Of a DNA stretch of 47,541 nt, positions 26,197 through 34,754 are shown in pieces. The notes under the pieces were generated by a model. That model was given only the letters and a program-made list of their open reading frames with translations. It did no database searches and was not told the DNA's origin. This stretch comes from an uncultured Pseudomonas sp. (GTDB taxonomy: Bacteria; Pseudomonadota; Gammaproteobacteria; Pseudomonadales; Pseudomonadaceae), in assembly GCF_946885885.1 (NCBI RefSeq), contig NZ_CAMPHN010000018.1:1-47541 (forward strand), given 5' to 3'. The first letter of the stretch is position 1. Each line of letters starts with the position of its first letter. Position numbers and translations under genes: made by a program.

Positions 26197-27108
26197 GTGA
26201 TCGATCTACTGCTGGCCCTGTGGCCGTTGTTCGCCTTGATTGTCGCCGGCTATTACCTGCGCCGCAGGGAGTTTCCCAACGAGGCGTTCTGGCCCGGCGC
26301 CGAGCGTTTGAACTACTTCATCCTGTTCCCCGCCCTGCTGTTCAGCAGCCTGGCCATGGCACCGCTGAACAACCCGGCGCTGCCGCGGCTGGCCCTGGCG
26401 GTATTGCTCGGTTTGGGCATCGCCTGGCTGGCGCTGTTGCTGGTGCGCCGTCTGCGCGGTTGGCCGGCGGGGCGTTTCGGCGCGTTCAGCCAGGGCATCC
26501 TGCGTTTCAACACCTACCTGGGGCTGGCGGCGGTCGGCAGCCTGTTCGGCCAGCAAGGCCTGACCCTGGCCGCACTGATGCTGGCCCTGATGGTGCCCAC
26601 GGTGAACGTGCTGTCGGTCTGGTCGCTGACCGCCGAACGCGGCGTCAGCGCCCGCAGCCTGCTGCTGCCGATTCTGAAGAACCCGTTGATCCTCGCCTGT
26701 ATCGGCGGCGCCCTGGCCAATCTCAGCGGCATCGGCTTGCCCGGCGGCAGCGACCGCCTGCTCGGCCTGCTCGCCTCCGCCAGCCTGCCGCTCGGCCTGC
26801 TCTGTGTCGGCGCCGCGTTGAAACCCGAGCAGTTGGGCCGCGAAGTGCCCGCCCTGGCCTGGAACAGTGTCCTGCGCCTGCTGGCCATGCCGTTGCTGGC
26901 CTGGACGGTGGCGTACGGCCTGCGCCTGCCCGCCATGGAAAGCAGCGTGCTGGTGCTGTTTTTCGCCCTGCCCACCGCGCCCACCGCCTATGTGCTGACC
27001 CGCCAATTGGGCGGCGACAGCCAGTTGATGGTCGGCATCATTACCCTGCAAACCCTGCTGGCGGCCGGCAGTCTATCGCTGGTGTTACTGGTGCTAGCGG
27101 CCATATAA
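26197..27108 (+). CDS. AEC family transporter (auxin efflux carrier-like)
   Basis: A 303-residue protein with about ten hydrophobic helices and the two-half layout of AEC carriers, including NTYLGLAAVGSLFGQ, the GLPGGSDRLLGLLASASLPLGLLCVGA middle and FFALPTAPTAYVLTRQLGGD near the end. AEC proteins export or import small carboxylates and related anions through the inner membrane. The GTG at 26197 (product starting at IDLLLALWP after the initiator) is preferred; a TTG at 26176 is the alternative. The substrate cannot be told from sequence. Confidence 0.87.
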   Translation: MIDLLLALWPLFALIVAGYYLRRREFPNEAFWPGAERLNYFILFPALLFSSLAMAPLNNPALPRLALAVLLGLGIAWLALLLVRRLRGWPAGRFGAFSQGILRFNTYLGLAAVGSLFGQQGLTLAALMLALMVPTVNVLSVWSLTAERGVSARSLLLPILKNPLILACIGGALANLSGIGLPGGSDRLLGLLASASLPLGLLCVGAALKPEQLGREVPALAWNSVLRLLAMPLLAWTVAYGLRLPAMESSVLVLFFALPTAPTAYVLTRQLGGDSQLMVGIITLQTLLAAGSLSLVLLVLAAI

Positions 27109-27450
27109 ATGGCTTCTGGCCGTTAAATATATTGGACTGATCTATTTCAAGTAATTTTCTTTTAAAACAATAACTTAACTTAGATAACCCCGATGCGCAC
27201 GAGCCATCATCGTGCAATATTTCGACAAATATCGGCTTATTCGTTTGACATATTTTACGGCTTTGGCAGACTGGCTCAGCTTTCCACTGCCAATGTACCG
27301 CTGCGCGAGACCGGCATTCGACACATCGATTCGATGCATCGAAGTGCCCACCCAGCGGTCTATCGGCAGAGGCTAGCCAAATCAGGAGGTAGCGCCGCAA
27401 CGGCCCCTCCTGCACAGCCATGGCAGGCGCGCCCTGCCCCAAGGTGATTT
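27109..27450 (+). promoter_or_regulatory. AT-rich upstream region of the amidohydrolase gene
   Basis: 340 bp without a gene, richer in A+T than its surroundings. It holds an inverted repeat GCACGA-GCCATCA-TCGTGC at 27197-27215 and a good -35 hexamer TTGACA at 27245-27250, but no matching -10 at 17 bp. The gene start has AAGGTGA just upstream. It probably contains the promoter of the gene at 27451; the inverted repeat may be an operator. Both are inference. Confidence 0.35.
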
Positions 27451-28233
27451 ATGTCCAACAACAAAACCCCGACCGCCAAACGCAAGCCCGTGGTGCTGAT
27501 GTCCATGGGCGCTCAAGAGCGCAAAGGCCACGCCTATCAAGTCATGACCCACAAGTACATCACGCCCCTGGTCGAGTTATCCGGCTGTGTGCCGCTGCTG
27601 GCGCCGACCTGCTGCGGCACCGAAGATCTCGAGCAATACCTGGATATGGTCGACGGCGTGTACCTGACCGGTGCCGGCAGCAATATCGACCCGGCGCTGT
27701 ACGGCCAACCCAACCTGACCCCGGACAAGGCCCAGGACAGGGACCGCGACCTGTTCGACCTGCCGCTGATCCGTGCCGCGATCCAACGCGGCCTGCCGCT
27801 TTTCGGCATCTGCCGTGGCATGCAGGAAATCAACGTGGCCCTGGGCGGCGACATCCATCAGAAGCTCTACGCCGAAGCCGATTTCGACGACCACCGCGAG
27901 GATGCCGACGCACCGGTGGAGGTGCAATACGGCGAAAGCCACAGCGTCGAACTGCTGCCGGGCACCTGGCTGGCCGAGTTGTTGCAGAAGGATAAAATCA
28001 CCGTCAACTCGCTGCACGGTCAGGGCATCGCCCGCCTGGGCGAGGGCCTGGAAGCCCTGGCGCTGGCCGAGGATGGAGTGATCGAAGCGATCCATGCGCC
28101 CGGTTTGCCGCAGTTCACCCTGGCAGTGCAATGGCACCCGGAATGGCAAGCGGCGCAGAATCCCGATTCTATGAAGATTTTTCAGGCCTTCGGCGAGGCC
28201 TGCCGTCAACGCATGACGCAGCAGCGCCTGTAG
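27451..28233 (+). CDS. Class I glutamine amidotransferase-like hydrolase (gamma-glutamyl-GABA hydrolase family, peptidase C26)
   Basis: A 260-residue protein of the PuuD/peptidase C26 family. The nucleophile elbow is LFGICRGMQE with Cys121, and the His-Glu pair is in VQWHPEW (His229, Glu231). Additional family motifs are VYLTGAGSNIDPALYG and the conserved NSLHGQGI. These enzymes cleave gamma-glutamyl amides such as gamma-glutamyl-GABA in polyamine breakdown. No other polyamine genes are adjacent, so the true substrate is open and no symbol is given. It converges with the solute-binding-like gene, 14 nt between stops. Confidence 0.88.
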   Translation: MSNNKTPTAKRKPVVLMSMGAQERKGHAYQVMTHKYITPLVELSGCVPLLAPTCCGTEDLEQYLDMVDGVYLTGAGSNIDPALYGQPNLTPDKAQDRDRDLFDLPLIRAAIQRGLPLFGICRGMQEINVALGGDIHQKLYAEADFDDHREDADAPVEVQYGESHSVELLPGTWLAELLQKDKITVNSLHGQGIARLGEGLEALALAEDGVIEAIHAPGLPQFTLAVQWHPEWQAAQNPDSMKIFQAFGEACRQRMTQQRL

Positions 28234-28247
28234 TTCCGCTCAGGCCG

Positions 28248-28997
28248 TTATTCGTTGGCCGACGACAGGAAGTCGTCGATGATCCGCTGGTATTCGCCAT
28301 TTTTGCGCAATGCCGCCAGCCCCGCATTGAAGTCGCCGACCAGCTCTGCAGCGCGGGGATGGTTGCGCGGCACGATGAAATGCAAGGCGCTGCCGCTGAA
28401 CAGGCTGCGCGAACGGCGAAAGCGGCTCGGCGGCTCTCCCGTGGCGCGTATTGCGGCTTCACCGAGGCGCAAATCGGAGACGAAGAAATCGTCGCGATTG
28501 AGCAATAGCAACCGTGCGCATTCATCCAGGCCGGTCGGCGAATGGCGGGTCAGATGCCCGTCCTCGATCATCTGGCGAATCGCCGGCGGCGGTTGCCAGC
28601 CCAACGGGTAGCAGATCCGCGTGCCGATCAATTCGCTCAGGCTATCCGCCTCGAAGACTTCTCCGGCGCGGCTGAACAGGTGCTGTTTGGCGACGAACAG
28701 CGGCGCCGAGTAGAGGTACTCGCGCTCGCGTTCGGCGGTATGCACATAAGGAAAGGTGGCGTCGTATTCGCCCTGCAAGGTCATCAGGTAACCGCGATTC
28801 CACGGCCGCCAATCCACGCTGCTACCGATATGACGCGCGGTCAGCGCCGCCTGCACCATCTGCGTCAGCATGCCGCCGCCGGGCAACTGTTGGCCGGTGA
28901 AGGGCGCGTAGTCGTCGCCGCTGACCAGACGCAGGCTGTCCGCCTGGGCAAAAATCGGCAAGCTCAACAGTAAATGGATCAGCAACCGCTGCAGCAT
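28248..28997 (-). CDS. Periplasmic solute-binding protein family 3-like
   Basis: A 249-residue protein with signal peptide MLQRLLIHLLLSLPIFAQA. The mature part begins SLRLVSGDDYAPFTGQQLPGGG and runs through WRPWNRGYLMTLQGEYDATFPYV to a C-terminal GEYQRIIDDFL, the pattern of SBP_bac_3 (amino-acid-binding type) proteins. There is no ABC permease or ATPase beside it. Many such stand-alone Pseudomonas proteins are of unknown role. The ATG at 28997 is chosen because the signal peptide starts there; a GTG at 29012 would add five residues. It lies downstream of the OmpA-fusion gene with a GC hairpin between them. Confidence 0.82.
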   Translation of the reverse strand: MLQRLLIHLLLSLPIFAQADSLRLVSGDDYAPFTGQQLPGGGMLTQMVQAALTARHIGSSVDWRPWNRGYLMTLQGEYDATFPYVHTAEREREYLYSAPLFVAKQHLFSRAGEVFEADSLSELIGTRICYPLGWQPPPAIRQMIEDGHLTRHSPTGLDECARLLLLNRDDFFVSDLRLGEAAIRATGEPPSRFRRSRSLFSGSALHFIVPRNHPRAAELVGDFNAGLAALRKNGEYQRIIDDFLSSANE

Positions 28998-29062
28998 CGA
29001 GTCCGAACTCACTTCTCTAACTTGGCCAATGGCTGCAAGTGTAGATGCTCGCTAGGCTTGCA

Positions 29063-29092
29063 GCCGACGGGCCTCGACCGATGCCCGTCGGC
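29063..29092 (-). terminator. Perfect 10-bp GC hairpin, possible terminator
   Basis: GCCGACGGGC (29063-29072) and GCCCGTCGGC (29083-29092) form a perfect 10-bp stem with a 10-nt loop just after the stop of the OmpA-fusion gene (minus strand). No U-tract follows on either strand, so it may be a pause, an RNA-stability structure or a rho-linked end rather than a strong intrinsic terminator. Confidence 0.4.
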
Positions 29093-29107
29093 GCAGCGGC
29101 GCGTTGA

Positions 29108-30790
29108 TTATTCGAGGGTGAACCACTGCACCTCGACGCGGCGGTTCTGCTCGCTGTCTTCGCCGAGCGGCTCTTCCCAGCCACGCCCGACCAGTTCGAT
29201 ACGTTCTTCCTTGATCCCCGGATGCCGTGCCATCAACGCCTCCTTGACCGCCTGGGTGCGCTGGCGCGACAGCTCCATGGCCTTCAGCGACATGCTGCGC
29301 ACCAGCGCCGGGCCGCCCTGGCGTTCGAATTCGCCGAGCATGGCGTTATCCACATGGCCGCGCAGCAGCACGATGGAGCCGGGGCTGACCTGAAGGAACT
29401 GCTTGATGGTGTCCAGGTAGTCCTGGTTATCCTTGGCCTGCTTGTCCAGCTCCGCCGAGTTCGGCTCGAAGAAGAAGCGGATGTCCTTGCTCAGCAGCGC
29501 GTCGCCTTCCAGGGCGACCTTGCCGCTGGTGCGGATCGGCGCGATGGCGATGCTCTGGCCCTGGAATTGGCCGTCTTGCTGCAACGTCTTGAGGTGCGCA
29601 AGGTCGGCGAAGCGCGCCGGGTCGGCCGGGTTGCGGATCAACGCACCGTAAGCCAACACCGAAGATTGGAAGATGCCCTGGAAGGAGCCGGCCGAATCGA
29701 TACTGCCGTCGAAGAACGCCAGGTTCTCCGGCAGGTTGCTCAGGTGCACCTTACTCAGCTCGTCGAGGGTTTCTTCGGGCGTCCAGCCGAACGCCTTGGC
29801 GACCAATCCGGCATGGCTCTTGGGATCGTCGCGCAGCAGGCGGTTGCCTTCCAGCAGGCCATGCACCAGACCTTTGACGATTTCCGGATGAGCCGTAGCG
29901 AAGCCCTTGTTGACCACCAGGATGTCCGCCACCACCAGCAGGTTGCGGTTGGATACCAGCATCTTCGCCGCACCGGCGGACTCGGCGACCACCTCGTCGG
30001 TGCGCGGCGACCAGCCGACGCAGCCGTTCAGGCGCTGCTCGCCGGCCAATTCGGCGGCGTAGGCGTCGCAGGCGATAAAGGCGTCCTCATAGAACACCAG
30101 CCCCAGTTCGTTCGGCGCCGGGCGGCTTTCCAGGTCGCGCAGCACCTTGACCGGCACCCCGGCCTCGGACGCCAGGTAGCGGATAAAGAATTCGCTCTCG
30201 TTGAATTGGCTGGCGCCGAGCACCTTGCCCTTGAGCTGGTTGATGCTGGCGATGCCGCTGTCCACCACCACCTGATCGGCGCCGCGGGAGAAGGCGATCT
30301 GCGCCGGCACCGTGACCTCGAATTGCCGACCGAGCACCGCCAGCACATCGGCGGTGGTCGCCACCGCGGCCATCTGGCCGTTGTTCAGCGCCGACCACTC
30401 CTCGCTTTCGCCCTTGTTCAGGCGCACCTGGAACCCGTACTGCTTGGCGAAGAACGACTCCGGATTGGGCTCCAGACCGCCGTTGGCGACGATCAAGCCG
30501 CCGTAGCCGGCGTACTCGCTCATGTCGATGTCGACGATGTTGTTCTTCATCTCGTAAGGCGCGGCCGATTGCAGAGTCGGCGTACCCGGTACCGGTTCGA
30601 CCGGCTCGGGGCCGTCGGCCACCCCGAGGCTGGCGGGCAAATCGCCGAGCACGCCGCTGGCGCCTTCTTCGAGCATGTCCTTGCTGACCAGCCAGGCGCC
30701 CAAACCGAGCAGGCCGAGCACCAACAATATAGTCAGCAACTTGCCGGCGGCATTGCCCCGTTGGCGCTGCTTGGATGCGGATGGATACAT
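29108..30790 (-). CDS. Membrane-anchored solute-binding protein fused to an OmpA peptidoglycan-binding domain
   Basis: A 560-residue fusion. One N-terminal transmembrane helix (about residues 17-36, KLLTILLVLGLLGLGAWLVS) is followed by a Pro/Glu-rich spacer. Next is a type 2 solute-binding domain of the NMT1/phosphate-binding kind (about 90-430, with SRGADQVVVDSGIASINQL and NRNLLVVADILVVNKG). Last is a C-terminal OmpA-like domain (about 435-560) with FEPNSAELD, RGHVDN and VGRGWEEPLG...NRRVEVQ. The helix should hold it in the inner membrane while the OmpA domain grips peptidoglycan. ATG at 30790 has GGGAGAGG upstream. It is last in the PspA-AAA-membrane protein cluster, after a 313-bp repeat-filled gap, so it may be an envelope sensor for that system; this is inference. 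Confidence 0.87.
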   Translation of the reverse strand: MYPSASKQRQRGNAAGKLLTILLVLGLLGLGAWLVSKDMLEEGASGVLGDLPASLGVADGPEPVEPVPGTPTLQSAAPYEMKNNIVDIDMSEYAGYGGLIVANGGLEPNPESFFAKQYGFQVRLNKGESEEWSALNNGQMAAVATTADVLAVLGRQFEVTVPAQIAFSRGADQVVVDSGIASINQLKGKVLGASQFNESEFFIRYLASEAGVPVKVLRDLESRPAPNELGLVFYEDAFIACDAYAAELAGEQRLNGCVGWSPRTDEVVAESAGAAKMLVSNRNLLVVADILVVNKGFATAHPEIVKGLVHGLLEGNRLLRDDPKSHAGLVAKAFGWTPEETLDELSKVHLSNLPENLAFFDGSIDSAGSFQGIFQSSVLAYGALIRNPADPARFADLAHLKTLQQDGQFQGQSIAIAPIRTSGKVALEGDALLSKDIRFFFEPNSAELDKQAKDNQDYLDTIKQFLQVSPGSIVLLRGHVDNAMLGEFERQGGPALVRSMSLKAMELSRQRTQAVKEALMARHPGIKEERIELVGRGWEEPLGEDSEQNRRVEVQWFTLE

Positions 30791-30870
30791 GACGCCTCTC
30801 CCTGTCGGATGCGAGCCAGCGGCCCGCCAATCGAAAATATGTATTACCTGAAGCGCTTCCCGGATTATGG

Positions 30871-31084
30871 GTAGGGTGGATGACGCTTTTTTCATCCACC
30901 ATCGTTATTGGTGGATGAGAAAAGCGTCAGCTACGCGCTCCGATCCCCCCCTACGACCTATTACCGCTCCCCGGATTTCATCCGGGCTACAAGACTTACG
31001 CCAAACCGTAGGGTGGACATGCCGAAGGCTTGTCCGCCGTCTACGCCATCAGCGGTGGACAAAGCTTCGCTATGTCCACCCTAC
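30871..31084. repeat. Cluster of REP-like palindromes
   Basis: The gap 30791-31103 has no gene. It contains GTAGGGTGGATGACGC paired with a GGTGGATGAGAAAAGCGTC arm (30871-30934), a half element CCCCGGATTTCATCCGGGCTAC at about 30969-30990, and a GTAGGGTGGACATGCC palindrome with GGCTTGTCCGCC and ATGTCCACCCTAC (31008-31084). These are the same element families as at 25340-25664 and 39771-40398. They separate the last gene of the PspA module from the rest. Confidence 0.72.
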
Positions 31085-31103
31085 AAAGCCAAGCTCTCGG
31101 CTA

Positions 31104-31961
31104 TCACTGCTTCAGCGACTCGCCTTGCGCCGGTTTGTCACCCCGGCCTTGCAGCACATAGCGCGGCAGGGCCTGTTGTTCGTTGAGTTCGAGCACGCCG
31201 AGCAAATCGCGCTGGCTATTCAGCCAACGGCTGGCCTCGTTGAACGAGGAGGTCAGGGCGTTCAACGCCACGCCTATCTGTTCTTCGTCGGTGGCCAGCA
31301 GCGTCTGTTCGCGGATCAAGGCGATCTGCTGCTCGATGCGCTGCAACTCGGCATCCACATGTTCCTTGCGCCGCAAGCCTTCGGCATGGGCCGCCTGGCG
31401 CGCGTCTATCACCTGTTTTTGCTGCTCCAGGCTGCGCCGCAGTTCGTCGTTCAGCTCGCTGGCGGCCAGGCGCGCGTCGATCTGGTCTTCCTGCTTCTGC
31501 AGCTCGGCGCTGTCCTGGGCGGCGGTGGCCACCACCACGTTCAGCGCCTGGCCGGCGACCAGCAGGCGCAGATTGAGCCACACCAGTTGCTCCAGGCTGT
31601 TGGCATGGGATGCCATCAGCGGCGAGCGCGAGAGCAGTTGCAGCACCTCGCGGGCGCGCGCCTCGACCGCTTGCTGGCGGGCCCGTTGCTGCGGATCGAG
31701 CAACGCCACAGTGGCTTCGTAACGCTGGCTGGCGGGATCGCTCGGCTGCACCTTGCGGGCATCCACGGTGCGGCGGAAACGCGCGCTGCGCGCCAGCAGC
31801 ATCAAATAGCCCAGCTCGGCGCCGGCACCGAGCACCCAGAAACCGGGGCTGACAAAGGCGCCGAGCAAGGCGAACGCCGCCAGACCGAACCAGTTCGGCG
31901 GGATCGGCATGCCCAGCGGCCGGGCGTTGAAAGCCGCCCAGAGGTAGCGTCCGACACTCAT
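31104..31961 (-). CDS. Membrane protein with long cytoplasmic coiled coil (PspA-module partner)
   Basis: A 285-residue protein. Near the N-terminus there are two closely spaced hydrophobic segments (residues about 24-56: WFGLAAFALLGAF and FWVLGAGAELGYLMLLA). The rest is helical and charged, with heptad-like coiled coil from about 130 to 250 (DQIDARLAASELNDELRRSLE, then EGLRRKEHVDAELQRIEQQ). No known enzyme motif is seen. The ATG at 31961 overlaps the stop of the AAA ATPase gene by 4 nt (ATGA), so the two are coupled. It may be a membrane dock for the PspA-like protein or the ATPase. This is inference from architecture and context. Confidence 0.82.
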   Translation of the reverse strand: MSVGRYLWAAFNARPLGMPIPPNWFGLAAFALLGAFVSPGFWVLGAGAELGYLMLLARSARFRRTVDARKVQPSDPASQRYEATVALLDPQQRARQQAVEARAREVLQLLSRSPLMASHANSLEQLVWLNLRLLVAGQALNVVVATAAQDSAELQKQEDQIDARLAASELNDELRRSLEQQKQVIDARQAAHAEGLRRKEHVDAELQRIEQQIALIREQTLLATDEEQIGVALNALTSSFNEASRWLNSQRDLLGVLELNEQQALPRYVLQGRGDKPAQGESLKQ

Positions 31962-33607
31962 GCGCTGGCGTACTCCTCGGCAAGCGAACGCAGGCTTTCG
32001 GGAACGAAGGCCATATCCGTGGCTTCGCGGATGGCGATGCCCATCTGCATGCGCAGCACCTGTTCGGCCACCGGCGGCTGATAGCCCTGCAGGCAATGTT
32101 TCAGCGCCGCCAAGGGTTCCATCTGCGCGGTGCGCACCTGGCGGTAGACCTTCACCGCCAGCGCCTCGGCGGCGCCCGGGGTGAGCAGCAAGGGCAGCGG
32201 CAATTTCGCCAGTGCCTTGCTTTCCAGCTTGAGCTCGAAACGTTTGAGCAGCGCCTTGAGCAACGCGGCGCTCTCCTCGACCGTGGTGGTAGGCAGCAGC
32301 GGGATCTTCACGTCGACTCGGCCGGGACGCTTGAGGTCGACTTCGATCAGATCGGGGCGCGACGAGGCGAGAATCCAGATCACCTTGCCGCGGTTGTCGG
32401 CGGCGCCCATTTCCTGGGCGATCATCGAATAGAGGCGTCCGGACAGGCCGCTGTCGCCGCTGCCGCCGTCGCGCTTGCCGAGGGTCTGGTCGGCTTCGTC
32501 GATAAACACGATGCAGCGACCGAGGCCGCGGATCAGGCGGAAGATCTTCTCCAGGTTGCCCTCGCTGGAGCCGACCCAACGGTCACGGAAGTTCTTCAGC
32601 TTGACCACCGGCACCCCGGCCTCGCCGGCCAGGCACTCGACCAGATAGGTCTTGCCGGTGCCGACCGGGCCGCAAAAAATATAGCCCTTGGGCAGCGCGC
32701 GCAGATCGGCGGCCTGCCACAGCGCCATGTCCTGGCGCAGCCAGACCTTCAGTGCGTCCTGGGCATGGTAGTCGTCGAGGGTGCGCTTGGATTCGATAAA
32801 TTCCACCAAACCGGCGCTGTCGTTTTCCACCAGCTCCTTCTTCGCTTCGATCCAATCCTGGGCGCCAAGCACCTTGCCTTCATGGGCGCGGCGTTTGACC
32901 AGGCTGGCCAGGGCGCTGAGGCTGACCCCGGCCAGGGCCTGCACGGTGCCCTTGTCCTCAGCGGCGAAGGCAGCGGGATGATCGATGCGCAGCTGCGCCA
33001 GGCACTGGCCGAGGCTCGCGGCATCCGGCAGCGGCACTTGCACCCGGTCGATGCGCGGGTTATTGGCCACCAGCGGGTGCAGGTCGTTGAGGTTGTCGGC
33101 CAGCAGCAGGCTGGCGAAGGCCATATCGGCGAACGGCGGCTCGGCGGCCCAATCGCGCACCAGGCTGGCGAGACTGGCGGTGGCGAAATCGCCCTGACGG
33201 CTGGCCGGCAGAATCAACTCGGCGCCACGCAGAATCACCGCCACATGTTCGTTGTCACCGCGGCCGAGGGCTTGCAGGTTGGCGCGGTAGCGCAGGTAGC
33301 GGCTGATCAGCTCCACCGCCTCACGCGGGTCATGGGGCCAGGGCTGGATCTTTTCCGCCGCAGGCCACTGGGCGAAACGCTCGCCGCCGCGCAACAGGCT
33401 CAGGCCGTTGCCGGGGTCGTAGAGAAACACGATATGGAAAGTGCCGAGCAGCTTGGCGTCGAGGTAGCGGGTTAAGCTGACCAGGCGGCCGTCCAGCGGG
33501 AAGCGGTCGGCGACGTTGCCATAGAGCACGAACTGGCCATGGGCGCCGCTCTCATAGGCCAGGCGCAGTTCGTCGAGCCAACCCGGTACATCCTGTTCCC
33601 GGCCCAT
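31958..33607 (-). CDS. AAA-family ATPase of the PspA module
   Basis: A 549-residue protein. The C-terminal half is a classical AAA domain: Walker A GPVGTGKT (313-320, Lys319), pore-side FRDRWVGSSEGNLEKIF, Walker B CIVFIDEADQ, and the second region of homology with SSRPDLIEVDLKRPGRVD holding the arginine fingers. The N-terminal half (1-290) has a degenerate P-loop-like fold (LYDPGNGLSLL) with no clear catalytic residues. It starts 3 nt after the PspA-like stop and overlaps the membrane protein start. Beside an ESCRT-III homologue it is in the position expected of a Vps4-like remodelling ATPase. That role is inference. Confidence 0.85.
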   Translation of the reverse strand: MGREQDVPGWLDELRLAYESGAHGQFVLYGNVADRFPLDGRLVSLTRYLDAKLLGTFHIVFLYDPGNGLSLLRGGERFAQWPAAEKIQPWPHDPREAVELISRYLRYRANLQALGRGDNEHVAVILRGAELILPASRQGDFATASLASLVRDWAAEPPFADMAFASLLLADNLNDLHPLVANNPRIDRVQVPLPDAASLGQCLAQLRIDHPAAFAAEDKGTVQALAGVSLSALASLVKRRAHEGKVLGAQDWIEAKKELVENDSAGLVEFIESKRTLDDYHAQDALKVWLRQDMALWQAADLRALPKGYIFCGPVGTGKTYLVECLAGEAGVPVVKLKNFRDRWVGSSEGNLEKIFRLIRGLGRCIVFIDEADQTLGKRDGGSGDSGLSGRLYSMIAQEMGAADNRGKVIWILASSRPDLIEVDLKRPGRVDVKIPLLPTTTVEESAALLKALLKRFELKLESKALAKLPLPLLLTPGAAEALAVKVYRQVRTAQMEPLAALKHCLQGYQPPVAEQVLRMQMGIAIREATDMAFVPESLRSLAEEYASA

Positions 33608-33610
33608 GAC

Positions 33611-34366
33611 TTACTGGTTTTCCGATTGCGGGGCACTGCCGCCCATACTGCGAGTGGTCGCCGGTGCCTCGCTGGCTTCCTGGCCCGGCAGGCTGATGCC
33701 CTCTTTGGCGGCGAAATCAGCCAGGGCCTGGTCGGCCAGAGCGTCCATCTCCGCTTCCTTGATATTCACTTCGCTCATGTCCATGGCATCGCGGGCCATG
33801 CGCGCACGACCGGCGGCCTTGGTGCGTTCTTCCTCGACCATCTCGTGCAGGCGGTTGAGGGTGTCGCCGGAGCCGCCGATCTCGCTGACCATGCCGGCGG
33901 CCATCTCGTTCATCTCGGCCATCGCGGTCTTCATGCGCATATCGTTGATCGCGCCCTTGAGCGCCTCGATCTTCGCCCGCGCGGCATTCACCGCCACTTC
34001 GCGGGCCTTGGTCAAATTCTGGTAGGTATCTTCGGCCTGGGCCAGCTGGCGGCGGTTTTCTTCCAACTCGCGGGCCAGATTCTGCAAACGCAGCGCATTC
34101 TGCGCGGCGGCCGATTTGTTGCCTGCGCGCAGGTGCGCGGTGGTGCGCGCATGCAGCTCGCGCTCCTCGGTTTCCTGCTTGCGCACCTGGCTCATCAACC
34201 GCTCGGCGAGACCGGCATGGGCGGCCAGACCCTGGTTGAAATTGGCGATCTGCTTGCGCAGATTCTCCTGCTCCAACTCCAGCAGGGCTTCCGGGTTCTT
34301 GCGTTCGATGTCCTTGATAAACAGAGAAAGCATGCCTTTGAGGATATTGCTGAGGCGGGCGAACAT
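33611..34366 (-). CDS. PspA/IM30 (ESCRT-III-like) family protein
   Basis: A 251-residue all-helical protein of the PspA/IM30/YjfJ family. Features are the amphipathic N-terminal helix (MFARLSNILKGMLSLFIKDIE), the long charged hairpin (ARELEENRRQLAQAEDTYQNLTKARE), and the C-terminal helix with LADQALADFAAKEG. The ATG at 34366 has AAGGAG 8 nt upstream and begins at MFARL, as expected; an upstream in-frame start at 34390 is less likely. PspA proteins oligomerise on the inner membrane and help keep it intact under stress. There is no pspB/C/F-like gene nearby, so it belongs to a different, ATPase-linked Psp setting. It is the first gene of the operon. Confidence 0.88.
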   Translation of the reverse strand: MFARLSNILKGMLSLFIKDIERKNPEALLELEQENLRKQIANFNQGLAAHAGLAERLMSQVRKQETEERELHARTTAHLRAGNKSAAAQNALRLQNLARELEENRRQLAQAEDTYQNLTKAREVAVNAARAKIEALKGAINDMRMKTAMAEMNEMAAGMVSEIGGSGDTLNRLHEMVEEERTKAAGRARMARDAMDMSEVNIKEAEMDALADQALADFAAKEGISLPGQEASEAPATTRSMGGSAPQSENQ

Positions 34367-34538
34367 GGCGACTCCTTGCTGTGCGGGCAAACCTGCGAAA
34401 TGCCCGGATCAGGCCGGACAGAGTGCTGGCATTTTTGGCGAGCGGCCCGACGGATGCAACCTCAATCGACGATTGTGTTTCAAGGTTGCCAACCGCGGCT
34501 GGAATCACGGCCCGCAACCGGGCCGTGGCTAAAAGAAA

Positions 34539-34751
34539 GGCTATGTACCCATTGTTGAGCCCGCAGCCTGGTGGAAAATCCCCGTCGCGCGGCAAACTGG
34601 GTGGGTCTAACCTGTCTGTCGACTTGTGGATACCGGTGGGATGGGCCGGGCGGCGCTCCGCTTTAGCCGCGAGAATGTGCCAATCCAGTCGCGGCTAAAG
34701 CCCCTCCCACAAACGCGCAACCGCTCATCAACACATAACGGGTACATAGCC
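34539..34751. repeat. MITE-like element with REP core between prfH and pspA-like gene
   Basis: The 388-bp gap 34367-34754 has no gene. Ends of an element are GGCTATGTACCC (34539-34550) and its perfect reverse complement GGGTACATAGCC (34740-34751). The inverted match extends imperfectly inward to GAGC (about 34558) and GCTC (34723). Inside, GTGGGATGGGCCGGGCGG (from 34636) with GCGGCTAAAGCCCCTCCCAC (34691-34710) forms a REP-like palindrome. One end lies 3 nt from the prfH stop codon. The ends resemble those of the element at 22678-22866. Confidence 0.65.
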
Positions 34752-34754
34752 AAA

